From NCBI GenBank assembly GCA_029706075.1, contig JAINUG010000011.1, positions 3,160,501 to 3,224,500 on the forward strand: 64,000 nt of DNA. The letters are read 5' to 3'. Positions 1-11,957 of the stretch are shown in pieces. The first letter of the stretch is position 1; the number at the start of each line of letters is the position of its first letter. The notes below the pieces were generated by a model, which was given only the letters and a program-made list of their open reading frames with translations, did no database searches and was not told the DNA's origin. A program made the translations under genes and the position numbers. The DNA is from Aldrovandia affinis (Eukaryota; Chordata; Actinopteri; Notacanthiformes; Halosauridae).

Positions 1-396
1 TAAATTAAATATAAAATGGAAGACTATCCATGTATGCTTTTAAAATAGACAACAAATGATTTTGTCCCTTAAAGTATGATATTTATTTTAAAACATGTTT
101 TAAAACACTTCACATATACACATTTTCTCAGTCAGGTGTGTCATTTTATCTCAAAAACATTTTTTAAAAAGGCAAGTTACTCACATATAAAAAGCATATA
201 CTCTCTGTACATCTGCAAAACATAATTCCTAAAATTGCATACCAAAATATTGAAAGTTACAACTAAACGTTCACCAGTATAATTCCCAGAAACTTAATAA
301 GAACTGTTCCAAAGCAATCCTTCACATATTTTCCTACATTCAATTAAGTGACTTGGCCCTGTGTTTACAGGTGTATATTTACACAGTCTGTGAATG
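1..396. other. AT-rich non-coding flank
   Basis: AT-rich sequence with no ORF, RNA gene or repeat that I recognise. It ends at the gaatg direct repeat that flanks the next LTR. Confidence 0.5.
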
Positions 397-881
397 TGTC
401 ACGACTCGACCAGCTAACGCATTTCCCCCAAGCCCCAGTCAGGAAAAGTGAAGGAAGGAATGCGCAAAGCCAATCAAGGTCATGACTGGCAGCTGTGGAT
501 AATTAACCGGGAGGATATTTAACCGGCTGGCATCTTCAGTTCGTCACTTGAACATTACTTTGCAGTAGCTTTGACTTTCCTGCTTTTGTTTTGTATTCTT
601 GCCGCCTTGCTAAGTTTGTGCTTGTTTGTTTACTAGAGTCCCTGTGTTTAGTTTATTCCGTGCTTTGGAAAACTTTTTGGATTTACTGTTTAGCTAGTTT
701 TGTTTGTTCCTGTTCGTTTGTTATTTTGTTTTGTTTTGTTAGTACTACTATGTGTCTTCGCAGACACAGTTTTGCTTTCGTTTCCTGCCAGCGTTTAAGG
801 ATAATAAATATCTTAAACGCATCTCCGCATTCTGGGTCTCTCTCGCCTGCACTTGGTTCCACACCTACCACATCCCTGACA
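397..881 (+). mobile_element. Solo LTR of an LTR retrotransposon
   Basis: The unit begins TGTCACGAC and ends CCCTGACA, giving the canonical TG...CA ends with inverted termini TGTCA/TGACA. It is flanked by a perfect 5-bp duplication gaatg (392-396 and 882-886). A TATA-like stretch (ggatatttaa) lies near 513 and a polyadenylation signal AATAAA near 803, in the order expected of U3-R-U5 read on the plus strand. No gag or pol lies beside it, so it is a solo LTR left by LTR-LTR recombination. The short ORFs inside are chance ORFs in a T-rich LTR. A 5-bp duplication fits Ty3/gypsy or ERV-type integrases; the family cannot be named without a library. Confidence 0.75.
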
Positions 882-886
882 GAATG

Positions 887-3800
887 TACATACATGTATT
901 TCTGTCTGTTTTTCCCTTTTACAAAGGAAATTAAATGACTTTTTATGAGTTGGAGGCGGCCTCCCAAGGCGCCAAATCTCTCCATCATTGATTTGTTGCC
1001 TATTTCATATGCTGCCAATCCGGATCCCGCTTATTGAATGGAAGTATGACACAAATTGGAGTGACAGAGATGCGTAAAGCTTCATTTTTCAAGACAATGT
1101 TCTCTTGGTAGGCAGTGGGGAAGACAGATGAAACGAGTTAGTGGGGAACGGGAGGAAGGCGGACTGGAGGGGGTGAATCAATTATGTATGTTAACTTATT
1201 GTCCCCTTCTTTATTTCTGGAATAAATCTAGTCGTTTTGATCATCAGTGCATGTTATGGGACACCCCGGCTTTTCATAGAGATGCATGACTTTAGCATAC
1301 ATGGTACAGTAGCTATGGGAGACATGCAGAGTGGGGAGGGGGGATGGGGACACATTTTGGGTGAGGGAAACATTGTTTTTGGTTTACGGGTGGGAATGAG
1401 ACTGTTTGGTTGTGTGCAGAATGTTTTCTGGGACTGTGCAGTGATTATTTTATTTTCTGGTCTATGGTGTTGATTCATTGCAATAACCTATTACAGTCCA
1501 ACAGTATCTATAACTGTAATAGTATACAATCCAATTGCAATGTGTTACATGTTAACCTGTACATTTGCTAAGGCTTTAATGGGCTTGTACAAGTGTAATT
1601 ACACATGTAAGTGCTATGTAATGACAATTTCTTACACAATTCTGACTGTTTAGAAAACCGCAGGATTCAATAAACATTTGTCTTTAACTGACACACACAA
1701 ACACACACACAGCCAAACCATCCCAAACAGCCCCACCTCCAACACCCCCCTCTATCTGATTGCAATTGTGCAAAGTAATTCATCTGGTAACACTCAACAC
1801 ATGACCCCGGGCCAGAACAGTGATGGAACTGGCAAGTATGAAGTGCCAGCCATGACTCCAAGTCTAAACAAGGGCTGTGACAGAGTTCCTGAGGAAGAGG
1901 AAGGTGCCAAGTTTAATAAACAGCCCCTGTGCCAGTGTTCTCTCCATCTGTTACCATGCAGTGCTCCTCCTTCACTGGAGCGACTCTCGTGATTACACAA
2001 CAACATAGGAAACATTATAACACATGGCATCATTCAGAGGCTAGGTCTCCCACTGAAGTATTCCAATCTGGAAGTACCCCCCCGGCACAAAGTATATATG
2101 TATATATTAATTGAACATATTTTATTTGAGGACTCCTGTCACGACCTAGTTAATCAGACAATTGTGCAATCAGCAAGGTTCACAATTAGCAGCAAACAGA
2201 GTTAAATGTGTAGATGGGCACTGTGGGTGACGTGATGTATTTATTTCCTATGAGAGACAGAGAGGAGGTTGGAGGAGCCGGGACTTCTTGTGGAAACCCT
2301 GGATTTAGCTTTAACCGTGATGTGCTGTGAGGTTAGTGATCTGTCTGATGAGATCAAAGCAGAGGTGTAGATTTAGACCATACATGGTGCACCCCCACAC
2401 ACAAAGCCCTGGGGTTTAGCTGTGTTGTGTTGGAGGGTCAGGTAGGGAGAGGAATGGACTATGATCAATGTCATGTGACTGGATCAGAAGCGCTACATCC
2501 AATCAAAATGGCGGGGAGATATTGGCTTAATGAATGGCCCCAGAAGTACCATTTAGAAAAGAGGCAGCTTTGTGTGATGGATCAGATGAATTCCATCTCA
2601 CTAGATACTCATCTCCGTATTCTTAACATTGAAAGTTCTGTCTCCCTACCATCAAAGCCAAAACATTCCAAATTCATGCTTATTATGAATATTCATTAAG
2701 GGGCATTACCAAGTGCAATACTGTGGCGATGGATGTTCCATACCGTAATATAGCACCAGAAACTCCTGCAGTTAAGAAACGGAGAGGACAGAAGGAACAC
2801 AGGAGCTGAGTATCTGGTGTGTCTAAAGAATCTGCAGTATTACTCATCGATTGCTCAGCAGAAAGAAGGAAAGAAACCGGTTAGAGAGGACCAGGTGTCT
2901 GTTGAAAGGCAAATGTGTTCAGTGTGACATTACGAAAGGGTAATCGGCCCCTTCCTGACAGGAGCTATCTACTATGCTCTTTAGAATGAAGAAATCTAAA
3001 AATATCATATTCATTATTTGACATAAAAAGATGAAAGACATGCATTCTTTCTCATTTCATACGGAAATCACAGTTGCATTATGTACATTATGTAACGTTA
3101 TGTAAAGAGACACTTTTCTGTGCTGTTTTGGAGAATCATTTCTCTGTCAGAAACAAAATGCAGCAGAAATCATTCAAACATGTATTAAGTGGGTAGGCAT
3201 GTAGGAGCAGAAATAAGGTAGTTGAATTAGAGCTCCAAGATTGGGTGCAAAAATCGAATTTCTTTTTTTTAATGTTTTGTGTTACTGTCTGGGAAGAACT
3301 CATATTGACATCAGGCATAACCCTAAACAATACGTATTGGCATTTCACTTAAACTGTAAATATGTGAAAAATGTGAATTATCGATGTTCAGGCTACATCC
3401 AGGGGAAGACTAACGGCATGGGGAAGACTAACGGCATGATATGTTAAATTATTTTTCAAAAATTTCTCTCTGCCTCTTATTTACTCCTCCTTTAACAGTC
3501 AGAACAATCAGCTAGTCAGTCTAAAATAACACAATCTGACACAGAATTTAAGGTCCATCAAACCTGATAAAGCACAAATAAATGAACCACGTACAGACAA
3601 TATTCACAAGTTATGAACTATCGTACCACTTTCCTGCACTGCCCTGAGACAGTAATTAAGCTTTATGCACATCGTTTGCACTTCCACCACATCACAAATA
3701 TTGACCGGAATGCATGTCCTATGAAGATTAACAGTTAATGATAATGCTGCTTCTTTTCAATTCAGTTCAGAAGCTCAATGGAGATGTGATTCCAGCCTTA

Positions 3801-4664
3801 ATGTTGATGACCTTTTAGGCAAAGATATACACAAACAGTGAATAGACATACAGCTGAATTGGTCAGTACTGATGGAGTCGAATAGAGGTATGTATGTATG
3901 TATGTTTTTCATTATATATTTTACATGGATATACCTATATTTACCTCTCATTGTAATATTTTGAAAGTGAATATGTGGGAATGTGCTGCAATAATGCATG
4001 AAGAAACCCAGTTTGTGTCATTTTTGCGCCATATGGTGTCATTCCATGTGTTTACCACTAGGGCAGTACAACCACCCTTTAATTCCACAGGAAAAAAACA
4101 ACAGAAAAGCTTCTTGAGTAAAAAAAGGCCTAATTCTTGTGACCCTAGTGTCAAAGAGCAAACCCAAATTTTGCCAAATGTTTTGGTCTCTGACTGCAGC
4201 AACTACACTAGTTAAATCAGCATCCTTATATCACGCAACTATTTTCCAATCAATTTTAATGATGTTGGTTGTAAATCTGGCAGGTTGTAAATCAGAGTTG
4301 GCCCGTAGCGATCCACCCTAATAAATGAATTCTGAGCATTAAATGTCTGATGAGGCCAACATTAAAACAATAAATAAGACTGTATCAATTCCCAGCATTT
4401 CCAGATACAGTAAATGGTAAAGCAGCTTTATATTGGGCCTGTTAAATGGCATTCATGAATGCTTTATGGCCATCCAAATATAAACACATCATCCTTTACC
4501 TAATAGGAGCTCACCTGTAACGGGGACCTAATGAAGGTCCTTTTTATTGTTAAACCACATACCGTAAAATGTGCAAATTGTATTTTGTGTATCAATCAGT
4601 GGAGGGCTTTACCTTTCATGATTTCATAATGTCACTCAGAGGGCCTCCCTCCAATGGCTCACTA
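887..4664. other. Non-coding stretch, no gene recognised
   Basis: No coding sequence supported. A TGTCACGAC start near 2138 resembles the beginning of the LTR at 397, but I found no matching right end or TSD. A segment near 1490-1640 has the alternating 'tgtaattacac' style of palindromic fish MITEs but no clear termini. Short ORFs here show no family resemblance. Confidence 0.4.
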
Positions 4665-4690
4665 ACACACACACACACACACACACACAC
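4665..4690. repeat. (AC)n microsatellite
   Basis: About 13 uninterrupted AC dinucleotides. Confidence 0.9.
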
Positions 4691-5310
4691 AGACTTGGTG
4701 CCTCGTGGTCGCAGCTTGTTTTAAACCTAGTTGGGCTTGTGTTCTAAGAAGCCGTTAGCAGCTCAGCTTTGTCCTTGAGCTCTCTCCACCTGAGAGACAA
4801 TCTGGGTCGTAAAAATTAATAATCTATTTCTCTCTCTCCCTCTCTCTCTCTCTAGTTCACTTTCAGAAGTCCCCCACTCCGGTAACAGGTGATAATGGGA
4901 CTAATGTCCTCTGTTGGGAGAGGCTGAGCTCGGCGCTCATTCATTAAGCCCCCTCTGTGCCTCTCCCAGGTGGGGAGGCAGCCAGTCAGGGCTGGTGAAG
5001 AGTGATGATGTGAGGGCCTAATGAAGTGCTCTTCCACTCCGTTTGAAAGCCCTGGCTTGCTCCACCGCTAATGCCGCAGAATCCACCGCTGGCAGAAGAC
5101 ATGCTGGAGAGATGCCATGAGCCCGGATCTTCAGTTCCGGACACTGGTGGGTATTACATGGCCTACATCTTGCCGAAAAACCTTGGCACACACCCCTTGT
5201 ATATTCCAAAACACAACCCCCAATCGTGTTTTGCTGTATCTGGGGGAAAAAAACATAAGCACAAGCATTGCACATGCATTTGCACCCACCCAATTGCACA
5301 CAAATACATG
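4691..5310. other. Non-coding; possible conserved element at 4855-5060
   Basis: No gene. The 4855-5060 part is of balanced composition, is not repeat-like, and contains homeodomain-style ATTA/TAAT cores and E-box-like cagGTG sites. That is suggestive of a conserved non-coding element, but it cannot be shown without alignment. Confidence 0.25.
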
Positions 5311-5427
5311 AACACACACACAAACACACACACACACACGAACACAAGCACAAACACACACACCGTCACACTCACACTCACATGCATACATGCATGAACA
5401 CACACACACGCACACACACACACACAG
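5311..5427. repeat. Imperfect CA-rich microsatellite
   Basis: CA/CACG-rich simple sequence broken by short interruptions. It generates several overlapping chance ORFs rich in Cys/Val or His/Thr, on both strands, which should not be annotated. Confidence 0.9.
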
Positions 5428-6167
5428 ACAGAGCACACACCTCCAAGGTGAATAATTGCGGAAAATCATATTCTTGATGCTGGCCGAGAGGCAAACATAT
5501 GCACACCTCCATAACGGTGCGTTGGTGACGTTGAAGAGGAGAGGAGTCGTTTGCAGAGTGCTTCCTCGCGCAGGTTGCAGACTCTCATGGAAAGCTGCTC
5601 AGTCTAATCAGCCAAGATGTTTATGGTTGGAGTTGCCCAGGGCCTCTAGTCATTTGGTTTCATTGCATGCAAAAACAGCTGCTGCGTATGGAGTCATCCT
5701 ATGGCTCGGCCTTAGATCTGATGCCAATATGCAAAGCGCTTTTCTGCCGCCAACATCCCCCAAATGAGGCTGACATCACATTTATGATTTTCAGCAGAAA
5801 TGTGCTGTGGCAGTGTGCTGTCTCCCGGCCAGAGGGGAGACGGACAGATCTTCCTTCCACTTGGCTTCAGGACCCTCAAACATGTTCCCTTATGTTCTGA
5901 CAATAAAGGTTTTACACGTCAACAGTGGACAATGGGCTGTGGTGTGAGAGTGTGCAACAGTAACTCAGTGTGTAATAGCAAGCATTTACATTGCTTGAAG
6001 GAGCTACTTTTTATTTTGAAAGCAATAATTCCACTTGTTTGTGTATCTCAGTGTATCGTTTCATACAGGGTGTGCTTTGCAGAGGCATTGGGGAATAGAC
6101 ACAGAGCCAGCACGTGTATGGTTTCTTGATGTGATATGGCCAGATGATTTTTATAGTTGAGATAAAA
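5428..6167. other. Non-coding; possible conserved element 5560-5910
   Basis: No ORF with family resemblance. The 5560-5910 part is non-repetitive and moderately GC-rich, with motifs such as an octamer-like ttgcatgcaaaa. It could be conserved regulatory DNA. Nothing else recognised. Confidence 0.25.
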
Positions 6168-6168
6168 A

Positions 6169-6200
<32 letters not shown>
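6168..6200. repeat. (AC)n microsatellite
   Basis: About 16 AC units followed by looser CA-rich sequence to about 6255. Confidence 0.9.
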
Positions 6201-6203
<3 letters not shown>

Positions 6204-6809
6204 CATGCTCACACATACAAAAACATATATGCACATGGACACACACACATACCTACACATGTACAATCAGGTTTTTGTGTTGTACATACATAGTCAGCAT
6301 TTTTTTTGTTAAAAGTCTTCAATTGAATTATTCCTTTTTAAAATATGTAATATTTTTTAAATCTGATTATTATATATTTCAACGATGCTTGATTAAGCGC
6401 AACATGTGCACTTGTAGAGCATGTATTTTGTATGTAATTTGTAATCATTGTAATTCATGTTTTATTAACTGGCGTCTATCAAATTAATTAATGATAACCA
6501 TATTTTCATGTTTAGAGGATTGATGATGACTGATGGCGTCACTACTTTGACGGCTTCATGACTCCATGTTGCCTGAATGCTTTGGGCCCATAATTTGCCA
6601 CAAAATTGCCTATGATTTTGTGTTTTGACACTGAGCAGGTATGACTTAATTGGTGATGGCTTGTGTCCCATTTATTTTTTTAAACTTTGAGTGAACCCAG
6701 ATTGGTGAAAAAAAGAATTGGGGTGTGATTCTGGCCCACAGAGATCTTGCAGCTGAGACTGAAGAGCGGTAGTTATATTCTTAAATGAAATGTACTCATA
6801 TATAATATC

Positions 6810-7289
6810 TGTGGCGGCTGGTGAGCTGGGAATAGAGGAGGCTGTAATCTTTTCATCTTTTGCAATGTTTTCATTTATTTTGCTTAATTAACAAGCGTGC
6901 CAATTCATTGAATAACCTATTGGCGAGTAATCACAATATTCTTAATTGTGTCTCACGTTGTTTCTTAATGTCACTTTAGCATTAAACTGCCTGATCTGCA
7001 CAGATCAAATTAATGGATATTTGCAAAGTCAATATTGAATTTGGCCACAGAGAGCAAAGAGTAGCCTACATTTATCCACAGTTCATATCATCTATAGATG
7101 TAAGAAAATGCTGCACAATTTTGTAATGCAAAGAAAAACTGAAAAATACCTATTGGTATTGATTATTCAACAATTGATTCATTAATTGCTTGACTGATAA
7201 TTAAGGAATATAAAATGGAAACAGGTTGAGAGTAATCATCGGTTTAAACATATGGGTTTCAGCCTCCTTTATTTCAAGCCAACGAATGG
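6810..7289. mobile_element. Probable hAT-derived fragment sharing a dispersed repeat
   Basis: The left edge (gtggcggctggtga) looks like a fish hAT terminal repeat. The segment 7069-7289 is clearly homologous to 19390-19604: both share catttatccaca, acctattgg, gattattca, aaggaatataa and ggaaacaggttga in the same order. It is therefore a dispersed repeat. No transposase sequence is visible and the right end is not defined. Confidence 0.4.
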
Positions 7290-8496
7290 CTACTCATATA
7301 TGGTAAAGTAGTGACAGCTAAGCACTGATATATAATTTGTTTTATGGATATATATGACATTTGGGAAACATGCAAAAATACAGGTTTATTATTACCCACC
7401 CAATATGGAATGGTAAATACTGTTTGTCTTATCCCATGCTCTTTTATTTTCCCTTTATTCCCCAATTTACTGGAATGATCTTCACACAGCTGACGTGGAG
7501 AGGGAGGGAATAATTGAACCACTTACACTGATGAGTGGACCAATTTGACAATTTGTCCAGGACACCAGAGAACTCCCTGCTCTTTGTGATAACTGGCTTT
7601 AAGACTTTTACTGAGAAACTTTCTCTACCTTATCTCTACCCTAAGCTGAACGGGAAGGAGTCAGGCTTCGGATGTCCCTCAGGTAAATGGAGTTTGGTTG
7701 ATAATGCCTGTCCCATCTGTCCCATCTCCTTTACAGACCCACTGGGTAACTACAGCCCCCCCAGGTGCCCTCATCCCTGAGGGCTCCTTCCTGTCTGTTT
7801 GTACCCAGATACTCTCAAATAACAACGTCATCCCACACAAAGTCTTTAACCTCCCAGGTTCTGGTCCTCAAGATGACGGGCGCCCGCTTTCCAAACTGGG
7901 GTGAGGAGAGAAGACTGTCACTCTGAGTCCCTGCCCCCCGAGGCCAAAATAAAAAGTTTTGAGGGTGTCAGGGTGAAGCTCACCATTGCAAGAGCGCTTG
8001 AAAGTTTTATTAAACTATTTTCAAGTTTTCCTGCGACCTCACGGCGTAAACACCCGAGTGCGTGTTTCCTCTGGCGAGGAAGGACCTCTGCTCCGCACCG
8101 AAACCAAACCTCCTATCCATGTCGCCGTTCGTTGCAAACAGGAAGGCTGCCTGGCCAGGCTGGCCCAGGCCACGTGCAAAGAACGCTGTGGCGAGATGCT
8201 TCTCTCGGATCAGGGTAGCAGGTGTGTTGTTAGGGGCTGGGGGGCTGGACCCATAACCGGCGCGGTCACCAAGCGTGATACAGACACTGCGCCCTCGAGC
8301 AAGGGGATCTGGATAATAACCAGCCATACAAAAGGGTGAACCTGTGCAAGCTACTTTATGTAAATCAACCTGCATACAGACTTCTGCTAGGAAAACAGAC
8401 TGTTAAATGTGGCACAGACTAGTGTGGCAAAACAACAGGAGGGTCAGAGGCTCATGGTCCCATATTAATCGGTGTATATGTATATATATATATATA
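7290..8496. other. Non-coding stretch, no gene recognised
   Basis: Unassigned. The section 7900-8340 is relatively GC- and CpG-rich and gives several short overlapping ORFs on both strands with no family resemblance. A TA microsatellite (8480-8496) precedes the MITE. Confidence 0.4.
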
Positions 8497-8778
8497 CAGT
8501 GGGGAAAATAAGTATTTAGTCAGCCACCAATTGTGCAAGTTCTCCCACTTAAAAAGATGAGAGAGGCCTGTAATTTTCATCATAGGTATACCTCAACTAT
8601 GAGAGACAAAATGAGAAAAAGAAATCCAGAAAATCACATTGTCTGATTTTTAAAGAATTTATTTGCAAATTATGGTGGAAAATAAGTATTTGTATGATGA
8701 AAATCAGGCCTCTCTCATCTTTTTAAGTGGGAGAACTTGCACAATTGGTGGCTGACTAAATACTTATTTTCCCCACTG
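8497..8778. mobile_element. Tc1-like palindromic MITE
   Basis: This 282-bp unit starts cagtggggaaaataag and ends with its reverse complement. The two terminal inverted repeats match over about 85 bp with very few differences, and the unit sits between TA dinucleotides (8495-8496 and 8779-8780), the target duplication used by Tc1/mariner transposases. There is no coding sequence, so it can only have been moved by a transposase supplied elsewhere. The near-perfect arms suggest a fairly recent insertion. Confidence 0.92.
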
Positions 8779-8780
8779 TA

Positions 8781-9787
8781 TCTTTCTTTTTTTGGGGCGG
8801 GGGCGGGGGGGTAGTGGGTGGCAACAAAAGGTGAATCACAGCTATCCCCCCACCCTTGTTCTCTTGTTCAGTTTTAGACTATTAGACTCACCAGTGGTGC
8901 GGTACCTGCCATTTTAAAACTCGCATCTCTGGCCTCAACTGGTACCAGTATCTTGCCACGAGTGTACTGTGTAGGTCCTTTAATGATAAGATTACAGTAA
9001 CGATGTTCAGAATATTTGGTAAATTACCTAAGTGGAGAGCCTTCTGAGAGAAAGACAAATGTATAAAACAACCCTACCTGTCAGATGAAGCACAAATTCC
9101 ACAGTACCCTCCCCTCCCTTACGTTTCCTATTTAGAATTATCGGGCTAGGAGGGCAGTTCTTTACACCACACTCATTAATTAACACTCGACGCTGTGCGT
9201 CTCCAAGCTTTAGCTTGTGCTTTCGTGCGAAGAAACAAACACACAACAGTGTTTGTTCTTTTGAGGTCATGGTCAAGGGTCAACCCAGCAGGGCTCAGGG
9301 AACTCTAATCTCACACATATTACCCTTAATTAATCACCATCGTTAGGCAAACGTGTTGCCAGACTTGTGTCTGGAAGTTTTCAGCACTCTTGGATGAGAA
9401 ATGAGTTCGTGTGGCACCATTTACAACCAGATTTTCACAGACCCGTGCACTGGAATTTTCTAGAGGGAATAAAAAAACAATAGAAATAAAGTAATTTTAG
9501 TTGATATGGGGAAAAACGAGTGCTGACGCCTTCTTCAGGAAACTCTGAAAGCAGTGTGTTATGAAGGCTCCTGGATGGTGAATCCTGACTGTGTCAGTGT
9601 TGAATGTGACCAGGGTGTGTCCCCTGGGGTGATGCATAATTAGTCACGTCGTTGCGCAGGGGAGAGTGGGCTTCCGTCGGCATGGGCATTCCTGCTTCAA
9701 GGGTACCTGAGATCTGCCTGCATCAGCTGCTGCAGTCACACAGTCTGTCCACGCAATGAAGAGAAATGGTGGCTGGCCGAACATTTC
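8781..9787. other. Non-coding stretch, no gene recognised
   Basis: G-rich simple sequence near 8795-8820, then unassigned sequence with no ORF of interest. Confidence 0.4.
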
Positions 9788-10077
9788 AGCCGTAGCATCC
9801 TGTACCCTTCTCATGTCAAACTGCAGAAACTAAGCAGCCATATCATCCTGTACCTGTCTCATGTCAAACTGCTGAAGCTAAGCAGCTATACCAACCTGTA
9901 CCCTTCTCATGTCACACTGCTGAAACTAAGCAACCATACCACCCTGTACCCTTCTCATGTCACACTGCTGAAACTAAGCAACCATACCACCCTGTACCCT
10001 TCTCATATCACACTGCTGAAACTAAGCAACCATACCACTCTGTAATATTCTCATTCCAAACTGCTGAAGCTAAGCAG
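9788..10077 (+). repeat. 48-bp minisatellite resembling 5S rRNA
   Basis: Six tandem units of about 48 bp. Each contains a block like ccaccctg and ends in gaagctaagcag or gaaactaagc. These two blocks match the 5' part of vertebrate 5S rRNA (the ccacaccaccctg block and the start of internal box A), separated by about 23 nt instead of the 26 nt expected. A further unit (12234-12300) follows the L2 insertion, so the array existed before that insertion. The blocks are too short to be a functional 5S gene: box C and the 3' half are absent. Confidence 0.8.
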
Positions 10078-10104
10078 TCTAATCAACTGTCTGTTCATCT
10101 CTTA

Positions 10105-10779
10105 CAGAATGACCTGCTTGACCCCAACCAATCTGGGTTCAGAGCAGGCCACTCCACAGAGACTGCTCTCCTTGCGGTCACTGAGGCTCTTCACGTTGCT
10201 AGGTCCCGATCCCTTAGCTCTGTCCTCCTCCTCCTCGACCTGTCGGCGGCATTCGACACCGTGGACCACCGGATCCTGCTCTCATCTCTCGTCGAGATGG
10301 GAATCTCTGGATCTGCGTTGACATGGTTTGAGTCCTACCTGGCTGACCGGTCCTACCAGGTGGCCTGGAGAGGATCCCTCTCCTCTCCCCACACCCTCTC
10401 TACTGGAGTCCCGCAGGGCTCGGTGCTAGGCCCCGTCCTATTCTCTCTGTACACCAAGTCACTTGGCTCTGTTATTTCTGCTCATGGTTTTTCCTATCAC
10501 TGTTATGCTGATGACACTCAACTCTTTCTCTCCTTCCCTCCATCTGACACCCAGGTCCCGGCACGGATCTCTGCATGCCTGGCTGACATCTCCGCATGGA
10601 TGTCCACCCACCACCTGAAGCTGAACCTGGGGAAGACAGAGCTGCTCTTCCTCCCAGCGAAGGGCTCCCCGATGATTGATGCGTCAATCACTGTGGAAGG
10701 CTCCATAGTGTCTCCGTCCCAGTCGGCCAGGAGTCTTGGGGTAACCCTGGACACCCAGCTGTGCTTCTCGAGCCATATA
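10105..10779 (+). pseudogene. L2 ORF2 reverse transcriptase (5' part)
   Basis: Readable RT of the L2/CR1 group. It would copy LINE RNA into DNA at the nick by target-primed reverse transcription. The frame gives SGFRAGHSTETALL early on, then the first catalytic block LDLSAAFDTVDHRILL, the GVPQGSVLGP block, and the active site YADDTQLF. These are followed by the thumb region LKLNLGKTELLFLP and SLGVTLD. The endonuclease and N-terminal parts are absent because of 5' truncation. The frame is open to about 10779, where an inverted L2 copy cuts it. The catalytic aspartates are intact, but the protein is incomplete. Confidence 0.88.
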
Positions 10780-10780
10780 C

Positions 10781-10965
10781 ATTTTACATTTACATTTTAA
10801 GCATTTAGCAGACGCTCTTCTCCAGAGCGACTTACAAGATGTGCATTAATACAAGGCAAGAACAATCAAAGTTAGCGTACAAGATCAGTGCAGTAAAACG
10901 GCAAAAGACATCATTGCAGGCATCTGCGTATCATACCTGTAACATTGGGAAAGAAAAGGTTAGTG

Positions 10966-11007
<42 letters not shown>

Positions 11008-11400
11008 GTAAACAGATTGACTAGATGGACAGTGTTCAGTGGTAGTGGAGTCTGAAGAGGTGGGTTTTGAGTCTCTTGCGGAAGATTGAAGTGATTCCGC
11101 AGTCCTGACCGATTGGGAGGTCGTTCCACCAACGAGGGACCAGGACAGAGAAGAGGCGAGACCGCGAGGAGCGGCTGCCAGGCGCCCGGAGGGATGGGGC
11201 AGTCAGTCTGCCAGCGGAGGCGGAGCGGAGGGGTCTGGACGGGGTGTAGGGCGTGATGAGTGACTGGAGGTACGGGGAGCAGTACCTCTGGCCGCTTGAA
11301 AAGCCAGCACCAGTGACTTGAATCTGATGCGTGCTGCGATGGGGAGCCAATGCAGAGAGGAGAGTAGAGGGGTGACGTGGGTGAAGGCCTGCAGCGATCG
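10781..11400 (-). mobile_element. Inverted L2 3' fragment nested in L2
   Basis: Read on the minus strand this is the C-terminal part of L2 ORF2 (blocks APSLRAPGSRSS, VPRWWNDLP and RKRLKTHLFRLH), a poly(A) run (poly-T at 10969-11002 on the plus strand) and the L2 tail. On the plus strand it therefore starts with the tail's reverse complement (catttagcagacgctc). It replaces or interrupts the host L2 between its RT thumb and C-terminal regions. It may be a separate 5'-truncated insertion or a twin-priming inversion product. The two long minus-strand ORFs here are this fragment in two frames. Confidence 0.82.
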
Positions 11401-11404
11401 CTCG

Positions 11405-11957
11405 GACCTGCCGTTTCTCCCTCCACAACATCCGGAGGATCCGACCGTTCCTCACCCAAGAGGCCACTCAACTCCTGGTCCAGGCCCTGGTGATCTCACG
11501 TCTGGACTACTGCAATTCCTTGCTGGCAGGCCTTCCGGCCTGTGCCATCAAACCTCTGCAACTAGTCCAGAACGCTGCCGCCGCCTGGTGTTCAACCAGC
11601 CGGTTCACTCACGTCACCCCTCTACTCTCCTCCCTGCACTGGTTCCCCATCGCAGCACGCATCAGATTCAAGTCACTGGTGCTTGCTTTTCAAGCGGCCA
11701 GAGGTACTGCTCCCCGATACCTCCAGTCACTCATCACTCCCTACACCCCACCCAGACTCCTCCGCTCTGCCTCCTCTGGCAAACTGACTGCCCCATCCCT
11801 CCGGGCGCCTGGCAGCCGCTCCTCGTGGTCTCGCCTCTTCTCTGTCCTGGTTCCTCGCTGGTGGAACGACCTCCCGCAATTGGTCAGGACTGCGGAATCA
11901 CTTCCAATCTTCCGCAAGAGACTCAAAACCCACCTCTTCAGACTCCACTACCACTGA
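11405..11957 (+). pseudogene. L2 ORF2 C-terminal region
   Basis: Continuation of the RT ORF after the inverted insert. It reads IRRIRPFLTQEATQLLVQAL, then VISRLDYCNSLLAGLP, SLHWFPIAARIRFK, APSLRAPGSRSSWSR and VPRWWNDLP, and ends RKRLKTHLFRLHYH followed by a stop at 11955-11957. This order is typical of the L2/CR1 ORF2 C-terminus. One substitution-rich spot is visible (AAAAWC where related copies usually have a basic residue). The downstream 3' UTR holds an A-run (12017-12042) and the L2 tail. Confidence 0.85.

Noticed and set aside
2138..2430. Third TGTCACGAC-type LTR
   Set aside because: Only the first nine bases match; no right end, polyadenylation signal or TSD could be found.
5131..5469. 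Overlapping Cys/Val- and His/Thr-rich ORFs on both strands
   Set aside because: They are CA/GT microsatellite sequence read in all frames; no domain, no codon-like composition.
9788..10077. Possible CRISPR-like array of direct repeats
   Set aside because: Units are contiguous without spacers and the genome is clearly eukaryotic; it is a minisatellite.
9788..10077. Functional 5S rRNA genes
   Set aside because: Each unit lacks the 3' half of 5S, including the rest of the internal promoter; no terminator T-run.
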